Assembly: GCA_937910665.1 (NCBI GenBank)
Contig: CALEPR010000099.1
Span: 1-31,526, forward strand
DNA length: 31,526 nt
From: an uncultured Selenomonadales bacterium
Lineage (GTDB): Bacteria; Bacillota; Negativicutes; Selenomonadales; Selenomonadaceae
Direction of reading: 5' to 3'
This document shows positions 15,234-23,923 of this stretch, in pieces; the stretch's first letter is position 1, and each line of letters begins with the position of its first letter. The translations under genes were made by a program, and so were the position numbers. Below the pieces are notes generated by a model. The model searched no databases and was not told where the DNA came from. It saw nothing but the letters and a program-made list of their open reading frames with translations.

Positions 15234-16934
15234 TTAAATGTCGCGAACTTTCCAATTTCCTGCTCCGTCGAGATTTAGTTCGACATCGTGAACCTGGAAC
15301 AAAGTTGATCTGTGTCCGACGCTGACAATAGTTGCGTTGGGCAAATTTTTTTTCAGCAAGTCATACATTTCCAATTCGCGCGGCTCATCGAGTGCGCTGG
15401 TTGCTTCGTCCAGAAAAATATAATTTGGCTCGGACAAAAGTACTCGCGCAAAAGCCAGACGCTGTTGTTCGCCGACAGATAAAATTCTGCTCCAGTCGTC
15501 AACGTCGTCAAGTTTTTCTGTCAAATTTTTTAAATCTGCAATTTGCAAAGTAGATTTTAATTTTTCGTCGGACGGCGAATCAATTTCTGCGGCGGGATAA
15601 ATCAGTGCACGTCGAAGCGTTCCGAGCGGCAGGTAAGGTTTTTGCGGGAGGAACATTACATTTGCATTTTCGGGCAGAAAAATTTTTCCTGACGCGAAGT
15701 CCCAAATTCCTGCCAAAGTTCTCAGCAAAGTTGATTTCCCGCAGCCTGATGCTCCTGTCACTAGGACAGATTTTTTATTTTCGACTTCAAGGGAAAGATT
15801 TTTCAAAAGTTCTCGACCTGTCGGCAGAAAAATATTTAAATTTTCTATTTCCAGTTTGTCGGAATTTTCTTTGGCAACTTTGCTTTCGACTTTCTGAACT
15901 TCCTCCATGTGTTCCGTGAAACCTGCCAGTCGATTTATAACCGCCGCAAGTCCGGCAATCGTTGCGTAAGAATCGACAAAATAACTCAGCGCATCTTGAA
16001 CTCTGCCGAACGCCGAAACAGTTTGCATAAGTCCGCCGAGCTGAATTTCTTTGCTGAAATATTTCGGCGCGGCGAGAATCAGCGGAACAATCACGGCAAG
16101 TTGCGAGTAACCGTTGACATAAAAATTTAAATGTTTCGTCTTCGTCATCAAGGCGCGGAAATTTTTTATAACATTTTTAAATCGCTCGGTAAAACTTTCC
16201 AATTCAGAATCTTCGCCGCGATAAAAAGCAATGCTCTCGGAATTTTCGCGAACGCGCATCATACTGAAACGAAAGTCCGCCTCAAATTTTTGCTGATCAA
16301 ATTCAAGACCGATTAACTTGCGACCAACTTTGTGAACCAAAAAAGTTCCCGCGCCGGAATAAATTACAGAAAACCAAAACATATAACCGTAAATCACAAA
16401 TTCACTGCCGCCAATTTCAAAAGCAAATTCGCCGCTGAGTTCCCACAAAACAAAACTGAACGCGACCAAAGTTGTAATTTGTTTCAAAAATCCCACAATC
16501 AACTGCAAAGTTATATTTACAAAAGAATTTATATCTTCAGAAATGCGCTGATCGGGATTGTCTGTCGAACTTTGCAAATGATAGTAAGTTTGATTTTTCA
16601 TCCAAGAATTTAAATAATTTTTTGTCATCCAAGTTCGCCAGCGAATTTGCAAAAGTTGCCGCAAATAAATCGCGTAAACCGCAATCATTATGTAAATAAA
16701 AGCCAAGCCTGTAAATTTTCCAACCAAAGGCCAGAAAGATTCTTTTTCATACTCCTGGAGCGCATTATAAAATTCATTGTACCAAGTATTTATTTGAACC
16801 AAAAGCCAGACCATAGCAAAATTCAAACCGATGACGATCGCAAAAAGTCCGATCGCTTTCCATTTCTCTTCCGAAGTCCAATAGCCTTTAAAAAGTTGCC
16901 AGAACGCTCGGAATAAATTTCTTTTCTCTTCCAA
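15234..16934 (-). CDS. ABC transporter with fused permease and ATPase, BacA/YddA (SbmA-like) family
   Basis: The 566-aa half-transporter joins an ABC_membrane_2-type domain (about residues 20-330, several helices, RWRTWMTKNYLNSWM and NPDQRISEDI motifs) to a C-terminal nucleotide-binding domain. That domain has Walker A GASGCGKST near residue 393, signature LSVGEQQR near 485, Walker B YIFLDEAT near 507, and a late H-loop in VSVGHRS. Relatives include E. coli YddA and mycobacterial Rv1819c, which transport vitamin B12 and hydrophilic peptides; substrate and direction here are unknown. I start it at TTG 16934 because GGGAGG (16943-16948) is 8 bases upstream; a longer frame to 17000 would include that site. 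It likely works as a homodimer in the inner membrane. Confidence 0.88.
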   Translation of the reverse strand: MEEKRNLFRAFWQLFKGYWTSEEKWKAIGLFAIVIGLNFAMVWLLVQINTWYNEFYNALQEYEKESFWPLVGKFTGLAFIYIMIAVYAIYLRQLLQIRWRTWMTKNYLNSWMKNQTYYHLQSSTDNPDQRISEDINSFVNITLQLIVGFLKQITTLVAFSFVLWELSGEFAFEIGGSEFVIYGYMFWFSVIYSGAGTFLVHKVGRKLIGLEFDQQKFEADFRFSMMRVRENSESIAFYRGEDSELESFTERFKNVIKNFRALMTKTKHLNFYVNGYSQLAVIVPLILAAPKYFSKEIQLGGLMQTVSAFGRVQDALSYFVDSYATIAGLAAVINRLAGFTEHMEEVQKVESKVAKENSDKLEIENLNIFLPTGRELLKNLSLEVENKKSVLVTGASGCGKSTLLRTLAGIWDFASGKIFLPENANVMFLPQKPYLPLGTLRRALIYPAAEIDSPSDEKLKSTLQIADLKNLTEKLDDVDDWSRILSVGEQQRLAFARVLLSEPNYIFLDEATSALDEPRELEMYDLLKKNLPNATIVSVGHRSTLFQVHDVELNLDGAGNWKVRDI

Positions 16935-16953
16935 AGCAAAAACCTCCCGCACA

Positions 16954-16982
16954 ATTATAAACAGCAATTTTAAAATTGGCAA
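16954..16982 (-). promoter_or_regulatory. promoter of the BacA-like ABC transporter, very short leader
   Basis: On the minus strand, TTGCCA (16982-16977), a 17-base spacer and a consensus TATAAT (16959-16954) are present. The expected transcript start near 16947 falls at the ribosome binding site itself, giving a leader of only about 13 bases. Confidence 0.55.
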
Positions 16983-17068
16983 TTCATTCAAACTCCGCAA
17001 AAAAAATTTTTATTCGATCGGAAAAATATTTTTTCTCCCGCAACAAAATTTTTTTTCATCACGTCACC

Positions 17069-17104
17069 AAAAAAAAACTTCGACAAAATTTTCCATCGAA
17101 GTTT
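17069..17104 (-). terminator. intrinsic terminator after the GH1 gene
   Basis: AAACTTCGA (17075-17083) pairs perfectly with TCGAAGTTT (17096-17104). On the minus strand the stem is followed by a T run (17077-17069). It lies 28 bases past the GH1 stop. Confidence 0.8.
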
Positions 17105-17132
17105 CATTGAAGTCAAAAAAATTTTTTTCAAT

Positions 17133-18593
17133 TCAGTTTGATAAATCTTCGCCGTTCGACGCGATAACTTTTTTGTACCAATAGAAAGATTTTTTTCTGC
17201 TGCGATTATAAGTTCCGTTTCCGTCGTCGTCCGCATCGACATAAATAAAACCATAACGCTTGCTCATCTGACAGGTGGACATACTAACCATGTCAATGCA
17301 ACCCCAAGGAGTGTAACCGAAAACATTTACGCCTTCGTCAATCGCATTTGAAATGGCTTTGATGTGTTCTTGAAAATATTTTATTCTGTAGTCGTCAATT
17401 ATTGAACCGTCCGCTTCAACTTTATCGACTGCGCCGAGTCCGTTTTCCGAAATGAAAAGCGGCTTGTGATATCTGTCGTGAAGATCGATTAAAGAAATTT
17501 CCAAGCCGAGCGGATCAATTTGCCAATTCCAAGCCGAAGTTTCAAGGTAAGGATTTTTTATTCCTGTAGTCAAATTTCCGCTGACAACTTCCTTGCCGGA
17601 AACGTCCACGCTGTTGACGCGACTTTGATAGTAACTGAAACTCACAAAGTCGACAGGATAACATTTTAAAATTTCTTCGTCGCCGACTTCAAATTTTACA
17701 GAAATATTTTTTCTCTGCCATTCCTTGAAAATGTGTTCGGGATATTCTCCGCGAACCTGAACGTCGGAATAAAAATAATTTTTGCGATTGTCTTTCAGCG
17801 CAAGCAAAATATTTTCAGGATTGCAATTTTCAGGATAAGTTAAAGTTCTGGTTATCATGCAACCCATTTTTGCATCGGGAATAATTTCTTTCAACATTTT
17901 TGTGGCGAGCGCAGAGGCGACAAATTGATGATGCAGAGATTGATAAATAATTTCCTCGAACTTTTCCGCAGGATATCTGTCTTCGACAAGTCCAATCGTC
18001 GTGAAAGGATGTCGAAATGCGCTGTCAATTTCGTTAAAAGTCAGCCAATATTTTACATAATCTTTGTAACGCTCAAAAACTGTTTTGCAAAATCTCAAAA
18101 ACATTTCGATGACTTCACGCTTGTACCAGCCGTCAAAATTATTTGCCAAATACAAAGGCATTTCATAGTGATGCAAAGTTACAAGCGGCTCAATTCCAAG
18201 TTCCTTCAAAGTTTTAAAAACTTCGTCGTAGTGTTCAAGACCTTTTTCGTTAGGCTCGGTTTCAATTCCGTTTGGAAAAATTCTTGTCCAAGGAATTGAA
18301 AGGCGCAAAGTTTTAAATCCCATCTCCGCAAAAAGTTGAAAATCTTCCTTGAAACGATGATAACAGTCGCTGCCGTGACGCTTGCCATATTTTTTTATGT
18401 CGCTTGAAGTCATCGCCTCCTCAATATCTTTGCTTGTGATTGTGTGCTGACCTTTGTAGTCGGCTTGCGAAATATTTTTTTTGTACCAACTGCAATCAGC
18501 AACAGACATACCTTTGCCGTCCTCGTTCCAAGCTCCCTCGCACTGATTCGCGGCGGTCGCTCCTCCCCAGAAAAATTTTTTGGGAAAAAACAT
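17133..18593 (-). CDS. 6-phospho-beta-glucosidase (GH1)
   Basis: This enzyme hydrolyses phosphorylated beta-glucosides such as cellobiose-6-phosphate, arbutin-P or salicin-P after PTS uptake, in the cytosol. The 486-aa protein has the GH1 start FFWGGATAANQCEGAW, acid/base Glu188 in TFNE, and nucleophile Glu383 in ISENGLG. The C-terminal YVDADDDGNGTYNRSRKKSF with WYKKVI is the phosphate-binding signature that separates 6-phospho-glucosidases from plain beta-glucosidases. AAGGGGG lies about 9 bases before ATG 18593. No PTS permease or antiterminator lies beside it, so the sugar is imported by a system elsewhere. It is divergent from the 18809 gene. Confidence 0.92.
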   Translation of the reverse strand: MFFPKKFFWGGATAANQCEGAWNEDGKGMSVADCSWYKKNISQADYKGQHTITSKDIEEAMTSSDIKKYGKRHGSDCYHRFKEDFQLFAEMGFKTLRLSIPWTRIFPNGIETEPNEKGLEHYDEVFKTLKELGIEPLVTLHHYEMPLYLANNFDGWYKREVIEMFLRFCKTVFERYKDYVKYWLTFNEIDSAFRHPFTTIGLVEDRYPAEKFEEIIYQSLHHQFVASALATKMLKEIIPDAKMGCMITRTLTYPENCNPENILLALKDNRKNYFYSDVQVRGEYPEHIFKEWQRKNISVKFEVGDEEILKCYPVDFVSFSYYQSRVNSVDVSGKEVVSGNLTTGIKNPYLETSAWNWQIDPLGLEISLIDLHDRYHKPLFISENGLGAVDKVEADGSIIDDYRIKYFQEHIKAISNAIDEGVNVFGYTPWGCIDMVSMSTCQMSKRYGFIYVDADDDGNGTYNRSRKKSFYWYKKVIASNGEDLSN

Positions 18594-18808
18594 ATTTTAT
18601 TCCCCCTTATCAAAAAATTTTTTTAGAAAAATATTTTTCTTCGCCGAAAAAAATTTTCCTCTATTGCTGCTTGATGAAATTTGCGGAACAGTTTTTTCAA
18701 AAAAGTTTTGAACTTTTAGGAATAATTTTATAAAAAATTTGAAAGGAAATAAAACCTTGAAGGTGGAAATATAAATCAGTAAATTTTTCTTGAAAGGAGT
18801 CTTGGCTT

Positions 18809-19342
18809 GTGAACAACTTGGTAAAAAATTTGCGGGAAAAAAAATATAATCCTTGCGGAACTTTGACAGGGCGCGAAATTGAAATTTGCGACAAGGCTCG
18901 AAAAAATTCTTTAAAGCTGCCCTACAGCCAGGTGATGAGGAATATTGTAATTTCTGAAATCGGTTCAATGATGCCGGGCGAAAGTTTTGAAAATTCCTCT
19001 GCGCTTAAAGATTGGTCTGCGCGAACTTTGAATGATGAAAAACTTTTGGCGGCTGTAGATTTCGACGCACCGGAATTTGAAGGTTTTTCGACTTTGGAGC
19101 GCGGCTTTTGTAAATTTTCTGTGCACATTTTGCTGGAAAACAGATACAATATTTTTTACAACAGATTGATTGATTATTGTCGCGTACTCGACGCAGAAAT
19201 TTTTGACACTGCCGAAAAAAATGGTTTGACTTTCGACGCTCTGGAAAAGGAAATTGATTTTTTCGCGAAGGACGGAAATTTTTCCATGACTTTCACGGAT
19301 TTGACTGACGAACTTTTAAATTTTCTCATGAGCTTTAAATGA
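18809..19342 (+). CDS. hypothetical protein (177 aa), upstream of addA
   Basis: I do not recognise this protein. It is soluble, acidic toward the C-terminus, and has no signal peptide or obvious catalytic motif. Notable segments are NPCGTLTGREIEICDKAR near the N-terminus and a helical C-terminal half (ILLENRYNIFYNRLIDYCRVLDAEIFD). The start is GTG 18809 with AGGAG about 8 bases upstream. It ends 80 bases before addA, and that gap is almost entirely the inverted repeat at 19342-19398. In many Firmicutes addB precedes addA; this protein is far too short and lacks AddB motifs. The 215-base gap upstream, shared with the divergent GH1 gene, holds a weak TTGAAC...TATAAA pair (18708-18734) that I do not rely on. 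Confidence 0.7.
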   Translation: MNNLVKNLREKKYNPCGTLTGREIEICDKARKNSLKLPYSQVMRNIVISEIGSMMPGESFENSSALKDWSARTLNDEKLLAAVDFDAPEFEGFSTLERGFCKFSVHILLENRYNIFYNRLIDYCRVLDAEIFDTAEKNGLTFDALEKEIDFFAKDGNFSMTFTDLTDELLNFLMSFK

Positions 19343-19398
19343 ATTAGGAATTAGGAATGAGGAGTGAGGAATGAAACTTTAACTCCTAAATCCTAATT
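19342..19398 (+). repeat. inverted repeat, second full copy of the dispersed repeat family
   Basis: AATTAGGAATTAGGA (19342-19356) pairs with TCCTAAATCCTAATT (19384-19398), 14 of 15 positions, around a loop holding GAGGAGTGAGGAATG. It begins at the last base of the 177-aa gene's stop codon and ends just before the addA ribosome binding site, the same position relative to a gene start as the copy at 6018. Confidence 0.8.
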
Positions 19399-19422
19399 GA
19401 CAGAAAGGGGGAGAATTTTTTC

Positions 19423-22400
19423 TTGGCTTGGACTACTCAGCAAAAAAAAGCTATCGACATCAGAAATAAAAATTTATTGGTGGCGGCGGCGGCAGGCTCC
19501 GGAAAAACTGCTGTGCTTGTCGAAAGAATTACAAAGTTGGCTGTCGAGGAAGAAAATTTTGACGTTGATAAAATGTTGGTCGTCACTTTCACGAACGCCG
19601 CCGCACAGGAAATGAAAACCAGGATTCACAAAAATTTTTTGAAGTTAATCGAAACTGAAACCGACTCCGAAAAAATTTCAAAATTGGAGCGGCAATCAAT
19701 TTTATTGAGCGGAGCGTCGATTATGACTTTCCACGCTTTTTGTTTGTCTGTGATTAAGCAACACTTTTCAAAAATTGATTTAGATCCGAAATTCCGCGAG
19801 GCTGACGAACATGAACTTGAAATTTTGAAGCAGGAAGTTATTGAAAAACTTTTTGAAGATAAATATCAAGATGACGACGAAAAATTTAATAAATTTACCG
19901 ATACTTTCGGCGGCTCGGTCAAAGGCGACGATGAACTTCACAAAATGATTATAACTTTGTACAACTTCGCGCAAAGTCGTCCCTATCCCGAAACTTGGTT
20001 GAAAAATTTTGCGGAATGTTATAAAAATCCTGAAACTTTCAAACTGGATAACGGAATGACTTGGATTGATTTTATTATGTCTGCCGCACTGGAGGAGTCA
20101 CAGAAAATTATTTCCGGAATTTGCGAAAATTTTTCTGCCGCATACGAAGATGCCGCCAAGCAAATTATTCCCGACGCTGTGATTGCAAAAAATTGGTCGC
20201 AGGTTGTAGCATTTTTGGACGCTGAAAAAAATTTCTTCCTCGACATAAAAAAAAGTTCTGATGACTGGGAAAAACTTCGCGCAAAACTTTCTGCAGAAAT
20301 AAAATTTAAAACTTTCAAAACTCCGAAAAATCTTCCCGACGATTTGAAAGCCGTCAAAGATTCTATTCTTGACGTTCGCGACGACTGCAAAAAAAAGCTG
20401 GGCGATTTGAAAAATTTTGTCAGCGTGTCGAGGAAAGATGTTCTTGCAGAAATTAAAGAAGTTTCTGAATCAATTCTACAGCTCGCGCAAGTCACGATTG
20501 ATTTTGAAAAAGAATTTTCAGCCGCGAAACGTGAGCGCGGAATTATCGACTTTGACGACATGGAACACCTTGCGCTGAAAATTTTTAATTCAGACAAGCG
20601 CACGGCGAAAATTTACCGCGACAAATTTAAAGTCGTCATGGTCGATGAATATCAAGATACAAACGACGTGCAGGAAGAAATTATCAGCAAGATTGTCGGC
20701 GAAAATAATTTTTTTGCTGTCGGCGATGTCAAGCAGTCAATTTATAAATTCAGAAACGCCGCGCCTGAAATTTTTTTGCGGAAGTACAAAAGTTATCCTG
20801 CGCTGGAAAATTCCGAGCGAATTGACTTGTCAAAAAATTTTCGCAGTCGCAAACAAGTTGTCGATGCCGTCAATTCAATTTTCCGCAAAATTATGACTGA
20901 GGACGCTATGGAAATTGAGTACGACAAAGATGCGGAATTAAATTTTGGCGCAGTTGAAAGTTATCCTCCTGCAGAAAATTCTTTTGACGAAAAGGCAGAG
21001 TTTTTAATTGTCACTCAGGAGAGCGGGAAAAAAAATCAATCGCAAAATGCAAATAATGATGACGACTTGGACAATCTTGAAAAAGAAGTTCAACTTATCG
21101 CCAACAAAATAAATTCCATGATTAAAGCTGGAAAAAAAGTTTGGGACGGCGAAAAATATCGCGACTTGGAATACAGAGATATTGTGATTTTGCTCCGCTC
21201 CACCGACGGCAAAGCTACAAAAATTTCCGACATTCTCCACGACAATAATATTCCTGCCTATGCGGAGGACAAAGGCGGCTATTTCCGCGCAAAAGAAATT
21301 CAAACAATTTTAAATCTGCTGAACCTCTTGGACAATGTTCGCCAAGATATTCCACTCGCCGCAGTCATGCTCAGTCCTATCGGCGGATTCAGTGCAGAAG
21401 ATTTAACAAAAATGCGAATCGACAATCGCAAGGACGAACTTTTTATTTTGGTTAATGTCTGCGCGATGGGAAATGATGAACTTGGTTTACGTTGTTTAGA
21501 TTTTTTGAAAAAAATAAATCGTTGGCGCGAACTTTCTCGGCAAGTCAGCGTGCCGGAACTTTTGACGACAATTTATCGTGAGACAGGTTACTATGATTTT
21601 TTCGACAACGCTGCAGGAAAAATTCCTCAAGCAAATTTGAGAATTTTAATCGACCGCGCCGCCGAGTTTGAAAAGACAGCTTTCAGAGGTCTGTCAAGAT
21701 TTATTCAGTTCGTGAAAAAAATTCGCGACTTGGGAAATGATTTGTCAACTGCCCGGACTCTCGGCGAAAATGAAAACGTCGTCAGGATTATGACAATTCA
21801 CAAAAGCAAGGGCTTGGAATTTCCTGTCGTCTTTGCGATGCACTTGGGAAAAAAAATCAACACACTCGATTTGAATGAAACAATTATCGCGCACAGAAAT
21901 TTTGGTATCGGCGTTTGCAAAGTTATTGAGGATAATTCAGGAATTAAGCGCATTTCAATTTTTGCGAGGAAAGTTTTGGAGAAAAAAATGCGCGGGGAAA
22001 TTTTGGCTGAGGAACTCAGGATTTTGTATGTCGCTTTCACCCGCGCAAAAGAAAAATTATTTTTGGTCGGCTCCTGTAACGAAAAAATTTTTGATAAATA
22101 TGAAGAAATGGAGCAGGAGGAAAAAATTTCCGCGCAAAAACTTCAGTCAGTTCACAACGCTATGGAATGGCTCTTGATGGCGAAGGACGAAAAATTTTTT
22201 GATATTGAAACTTTTGACGACTCAAGCATTTCAAAAACTGTCCTCGAAAAAGTTCCCGAAAAAGTCGAGGAAGAAAAAATTTCTCACGAAGTCGAAAAAG
22301 CTGAAACTTCCCCGCTGGAAAATGTTCCTGCAAAACTTTCCGTGACCGAACTCAAACGCAGAATTTTTGCTGAGGAAGAAACTGAAAATAATTCCTCACT

Positions 22401-22989
22401 CCTCTCTCCTCATTCCAAGTTAGCATACCGCCGTCCGAAATTTATTCAGCAGACTTCAATGACGGGCGCGGAGTTTGGAACTTTGATGCACAGCGTTATG
22501 CAACATTTAAATCTGCAAAAAAATCTCGACGCAAAAAATATTTCCGCGCAGATTGACGAAATGGTCGGCGCAGAAATTTTCACTGTCGAGGAAGGAGAAA
22601 TTTTGAAAAAACATTCGGCGAACATTGAAAAATTTTTTGAAAGTTCGATTGGCAAAAAAATTTTGTCGGCGCGGAAAATTTATCGAGAACTTCCTTTCAG
22701 TCACTACATCGACGCTGAAAAAATTCAGGCAGAAAATTTTCAAAAGGCGACCGGCGAAAAAATTTTTGTTCAAGGAATTATTGACTTGCTGTTTCAAGAT
22801 TCTGCCGGAGAATGGATTTTGCTCGACTACAAGACCGACAAAAATAATACCGATGAACATTTTCAGAAAGAATATCGCGAACAAATTAAATTTTATGTCC
22901 GCGCGATTGAAACGCTTCTGAATTTGCAAATCGGCAAAAAATATTTGTACTTGCTCGGTGCAAGTCGATTGATTGAGATGGCAGAGTAA
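19423..22989 (+). CDS. addA: ATP-dependent helicase/nuclease subunit A
   Basis: AddA is the UvrD-like helicase and nuclease subunit of AddAB, the Firmicutes counterpart of RecBCD, which resects double-strand breaks for RecA loading at Chi. The 1188-aa protein has Walker A AAAAGSGKTA (residues 21-30), FTNAAAQEMKTRI, the DEYQDTND motif near residue 408, NFRSRKQVVD, the IMTIHKSKGLEFPVVF helicase motif, and LYVAFTRAKEKL. A C-terminal PD-(D/E)XK nuclease domain has GIIDLLF...LLDYKTD near residue 1136 and REQIKFY. The start is TTG 19423 with AAGGGGGAG about 10 bases upstream. A Ser/Leu-rich patch near residues 990-1000 matches the dispersed repeat in reverse. No addB is in the window. Confidence 0.95.
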   Translation: MAWTTQQKKAIDIRNKNLLVAAAAGSGKTAVLVERITKLAVEEENFDVDKMLVVTFTNAAAQEMKTRIHKNFLKLIETETDSEKISKLERQSILLSGASIMTFHAFCLSVIKQHFSKIDLDPKFREADEHELEILKQEVIEKLFEDKYQDDDEKFNKFTDTFGGSVKGDDELHKMIITLYNFAQSRPYPETWLKNFAECYKNPETFKLDNGMTWIDFIMSAALEESQKIISGICENFSAAYEDAAKQIIPDAVIAKNWSQVVAFLDAEKNFFLDIKKSSDDWEKLRAKLSAEIKFKTFKTPKNLPDDLKAVKDSILDVRDDCKKKLGDLKNFVSVSRKDVLAEIKEVSESILQLAQVTIDFEKEFSAAKRERGIIDFDDMEHLALKIFNSDKRTAKIYRDKFKVVMVDEYQDTNDVQEEIISKIVGENNFFAVGDVKQSIYKFRNAAPEIFLRKYKSYPALENSERIDLSKNFRSRKQVVDAVNSIFRKIMTEDAMEIEYDKDAELNFGAVESYPPAENSFDEKAEFLIVTQESGKKNQSQNANNDDDLDNLEKEVQLIANKINSMIKAGKKVWDGEKYRDLEYRDIVILLRSTDGKATKISDILHDNNIPAYAEDKGGYFRAKEIQTILNLLNLLDNVRQDIPLAAVMLSPIGGFSAEDLTKMRIDNRKDELFILVNVCAMGNDELGLRCLDFLKKINRWRELSRQVSVPELLTTIYRETGYYDFFDNAAGKIPQANLRILIDRAAEFEKTAFRGLSRFIQFVKKIRDLGNDLSTARTLGENENVVRIMTIHKSKGLEFPVVFAMHLGKKINTLDLNETIIAHRNFGIGVCKVIEDNSGIKRISIFARKVLEKKMRGEILAEELRILYVAFTRAKEKLFLVGSCNEKIFDKYEEMEQEEKISAQKLQSVHNAMEWLLMAKDEKFFDIETFDDSSISKTVLEKVPEKVEEEKISHEVEKAETSPLENVPAKLSVTELKRRIFAEEETENNSSLLSPHSKLAYRRPKFIQQTSMTGAEFGTLMHSVMQHLNLQKNLDAKNISAQIDEMVGAEIFTVEEGEILKKHSANIEKFFESSIGKKILSARKIYRELPFSHYIDAEKIQAENFQKATGEKIFVQGIIDLLFQDSAGEWILLDYKTDKNNTDEHFQKEYREQIKFYVRAIETLLNLQIGKKYLYLLGASRLIEMAE
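22386..22430 (-). repeat. degenerate dispersed-repeat copy inside the addA coding region
   Basis: Read on the minus strand, GGAATGAGGAGAGAGGAGTG is followed by AGGAAT. This shares GGAATGAGGAG and GAGGAGTGAGGAAT with the repeat at 19342. It is translated as NNSSLLSPHSKL, in the linker between helicase and nuclease domains, without breaking the frame. Confidence 0.45.
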
Positions 22990-22998
22990 AAAATTTTT

Positions 22999-23904
22999 TC
23001 AGCTTTCGGCAAAAAGTTTTTTTATTCCTTCGCGCAAATTTATTTTCGGACTCCAACCCGGCAAAGTTTTAAAAGACTTCCAAGGAATCATAATTTCGCG
23101 CTGACGATAAGGTCTGCCGCCCCACTCGATAGAAAGTTTTTTCCCCGAAACTTCTTCAAAAATTTTTGCAACATTTCTGAGCGGAATCGGATTCATTGAA
23201 CTGACTCCGTAAGTTCCGCAGTAGTCATACTGATTTTTTGCAAGATAATTTCCTGCCGTGATAAAAGCGTCAACAACGTCATCAACATAAACCACGTCAA
23301 TAAGCTGACCGCCGGGCGACATTTTTAAAGTTTCGCCGCTGTCGGCAATTTTTTTCAGCAAGCCGAAAATTTTTCCGCGCTTGTCATCCGCTCCATAAGT
23401 GTCAAACAAATGCAAGGAAATGCATCTTAAATTTCTGACTTCGGAATAAAATTTTATAATATTTTCAAAACATTCTTTAGTTGCGGCGTAAAGATTTGTA
23501 GGACTGTACTCGGCATCTTCAAAATGTTGTGACATCGTTCCTGTGTTTACGAAATTATAAATGTTGTTCGCCGTCATCGCGTCCAAAAGTTCCGTGCCGA
23601 AAGTTATGTTGCTCTGAACCAAAAATTTTATGTCCTCAAAGTGATGCGCATTCAAAAAATTTGCCGCCAAGTGATAGACAACGTCAGGGCGATTATCTTC
23701 GACACAAAGGTCAGTGATAATATCCAAAATTGTGTTGTCAGTGTCGTAGGTAAAAAATTTTACATTGTCGCGAAGATTTTTGGAAAGTTCCTCAACCTTT
23801 GAAGTCGGTCGAATTATTGCAAAAACTTCATGACCTTCCGACAAAAGTTTTTCGCCAAGATGATGACCGATAAAACCTGTTATGCCTGTCATTAAAACCT
23901 TCAT
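22999..23904 (-). CDS. NAD-dependent epimerase/dehydratase (SDR), CDP-sugar-synthase-like
   Basis: This is an extended short-chain dehydrogenase/reductase of nucleotide-sugar metabolism, 301 aa. It has TGITGFIGHHL near the N-terminus (GxxGxxG), DVVYHLAA, a Thr/Ser-containing TGT motif and the catalytic YAATK near residue 145. DVVYVDDVVDAF and a C-terminal PGWSPKINLREGI follow. It resembles CDP-abequose/paratose-synthase-type SDRs, which fits the RfbF gene at the head of the operon, but the exact reaction is inferred. The start is ATG 23904 with AAGGAGG about 7 bases upstream; a longer in-frame start at 23922 encodes that site. It is the last gene of the operon and converges with addA, leaving only 9 bases and no evident terminator. 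Confidence 0.75.
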   Translation of the reverse strand: MKVLMTGITGFIGHHLGEKLLSEGHEVFAIIRPTSKVEELSKNLRDNVKFFTYDTDNTILDIITDLCVEDNRPDVVYHLAANFLNAHHFEDIKFLVQSNITFGTELLDAMTANNIYNFVNTGTMSQHFEDAEYSPTNLYAATKECFENIIKFYSEVRNLRCISLHLFDTYGADDKRGKIFGLLKKIADSGETLKMSPGGQLIDVVYVDDVVDAFITAGNYLAKNQYDYCGTYGVSSMNPIPLRNVAKIFEEVSGKKLSIEWGGRPYRQREIMIPWKSFKTLPGWSPKINLREGIKKLFAES

Positions 23905-23923
23905 TCCAAAACCTCCTTGCATT

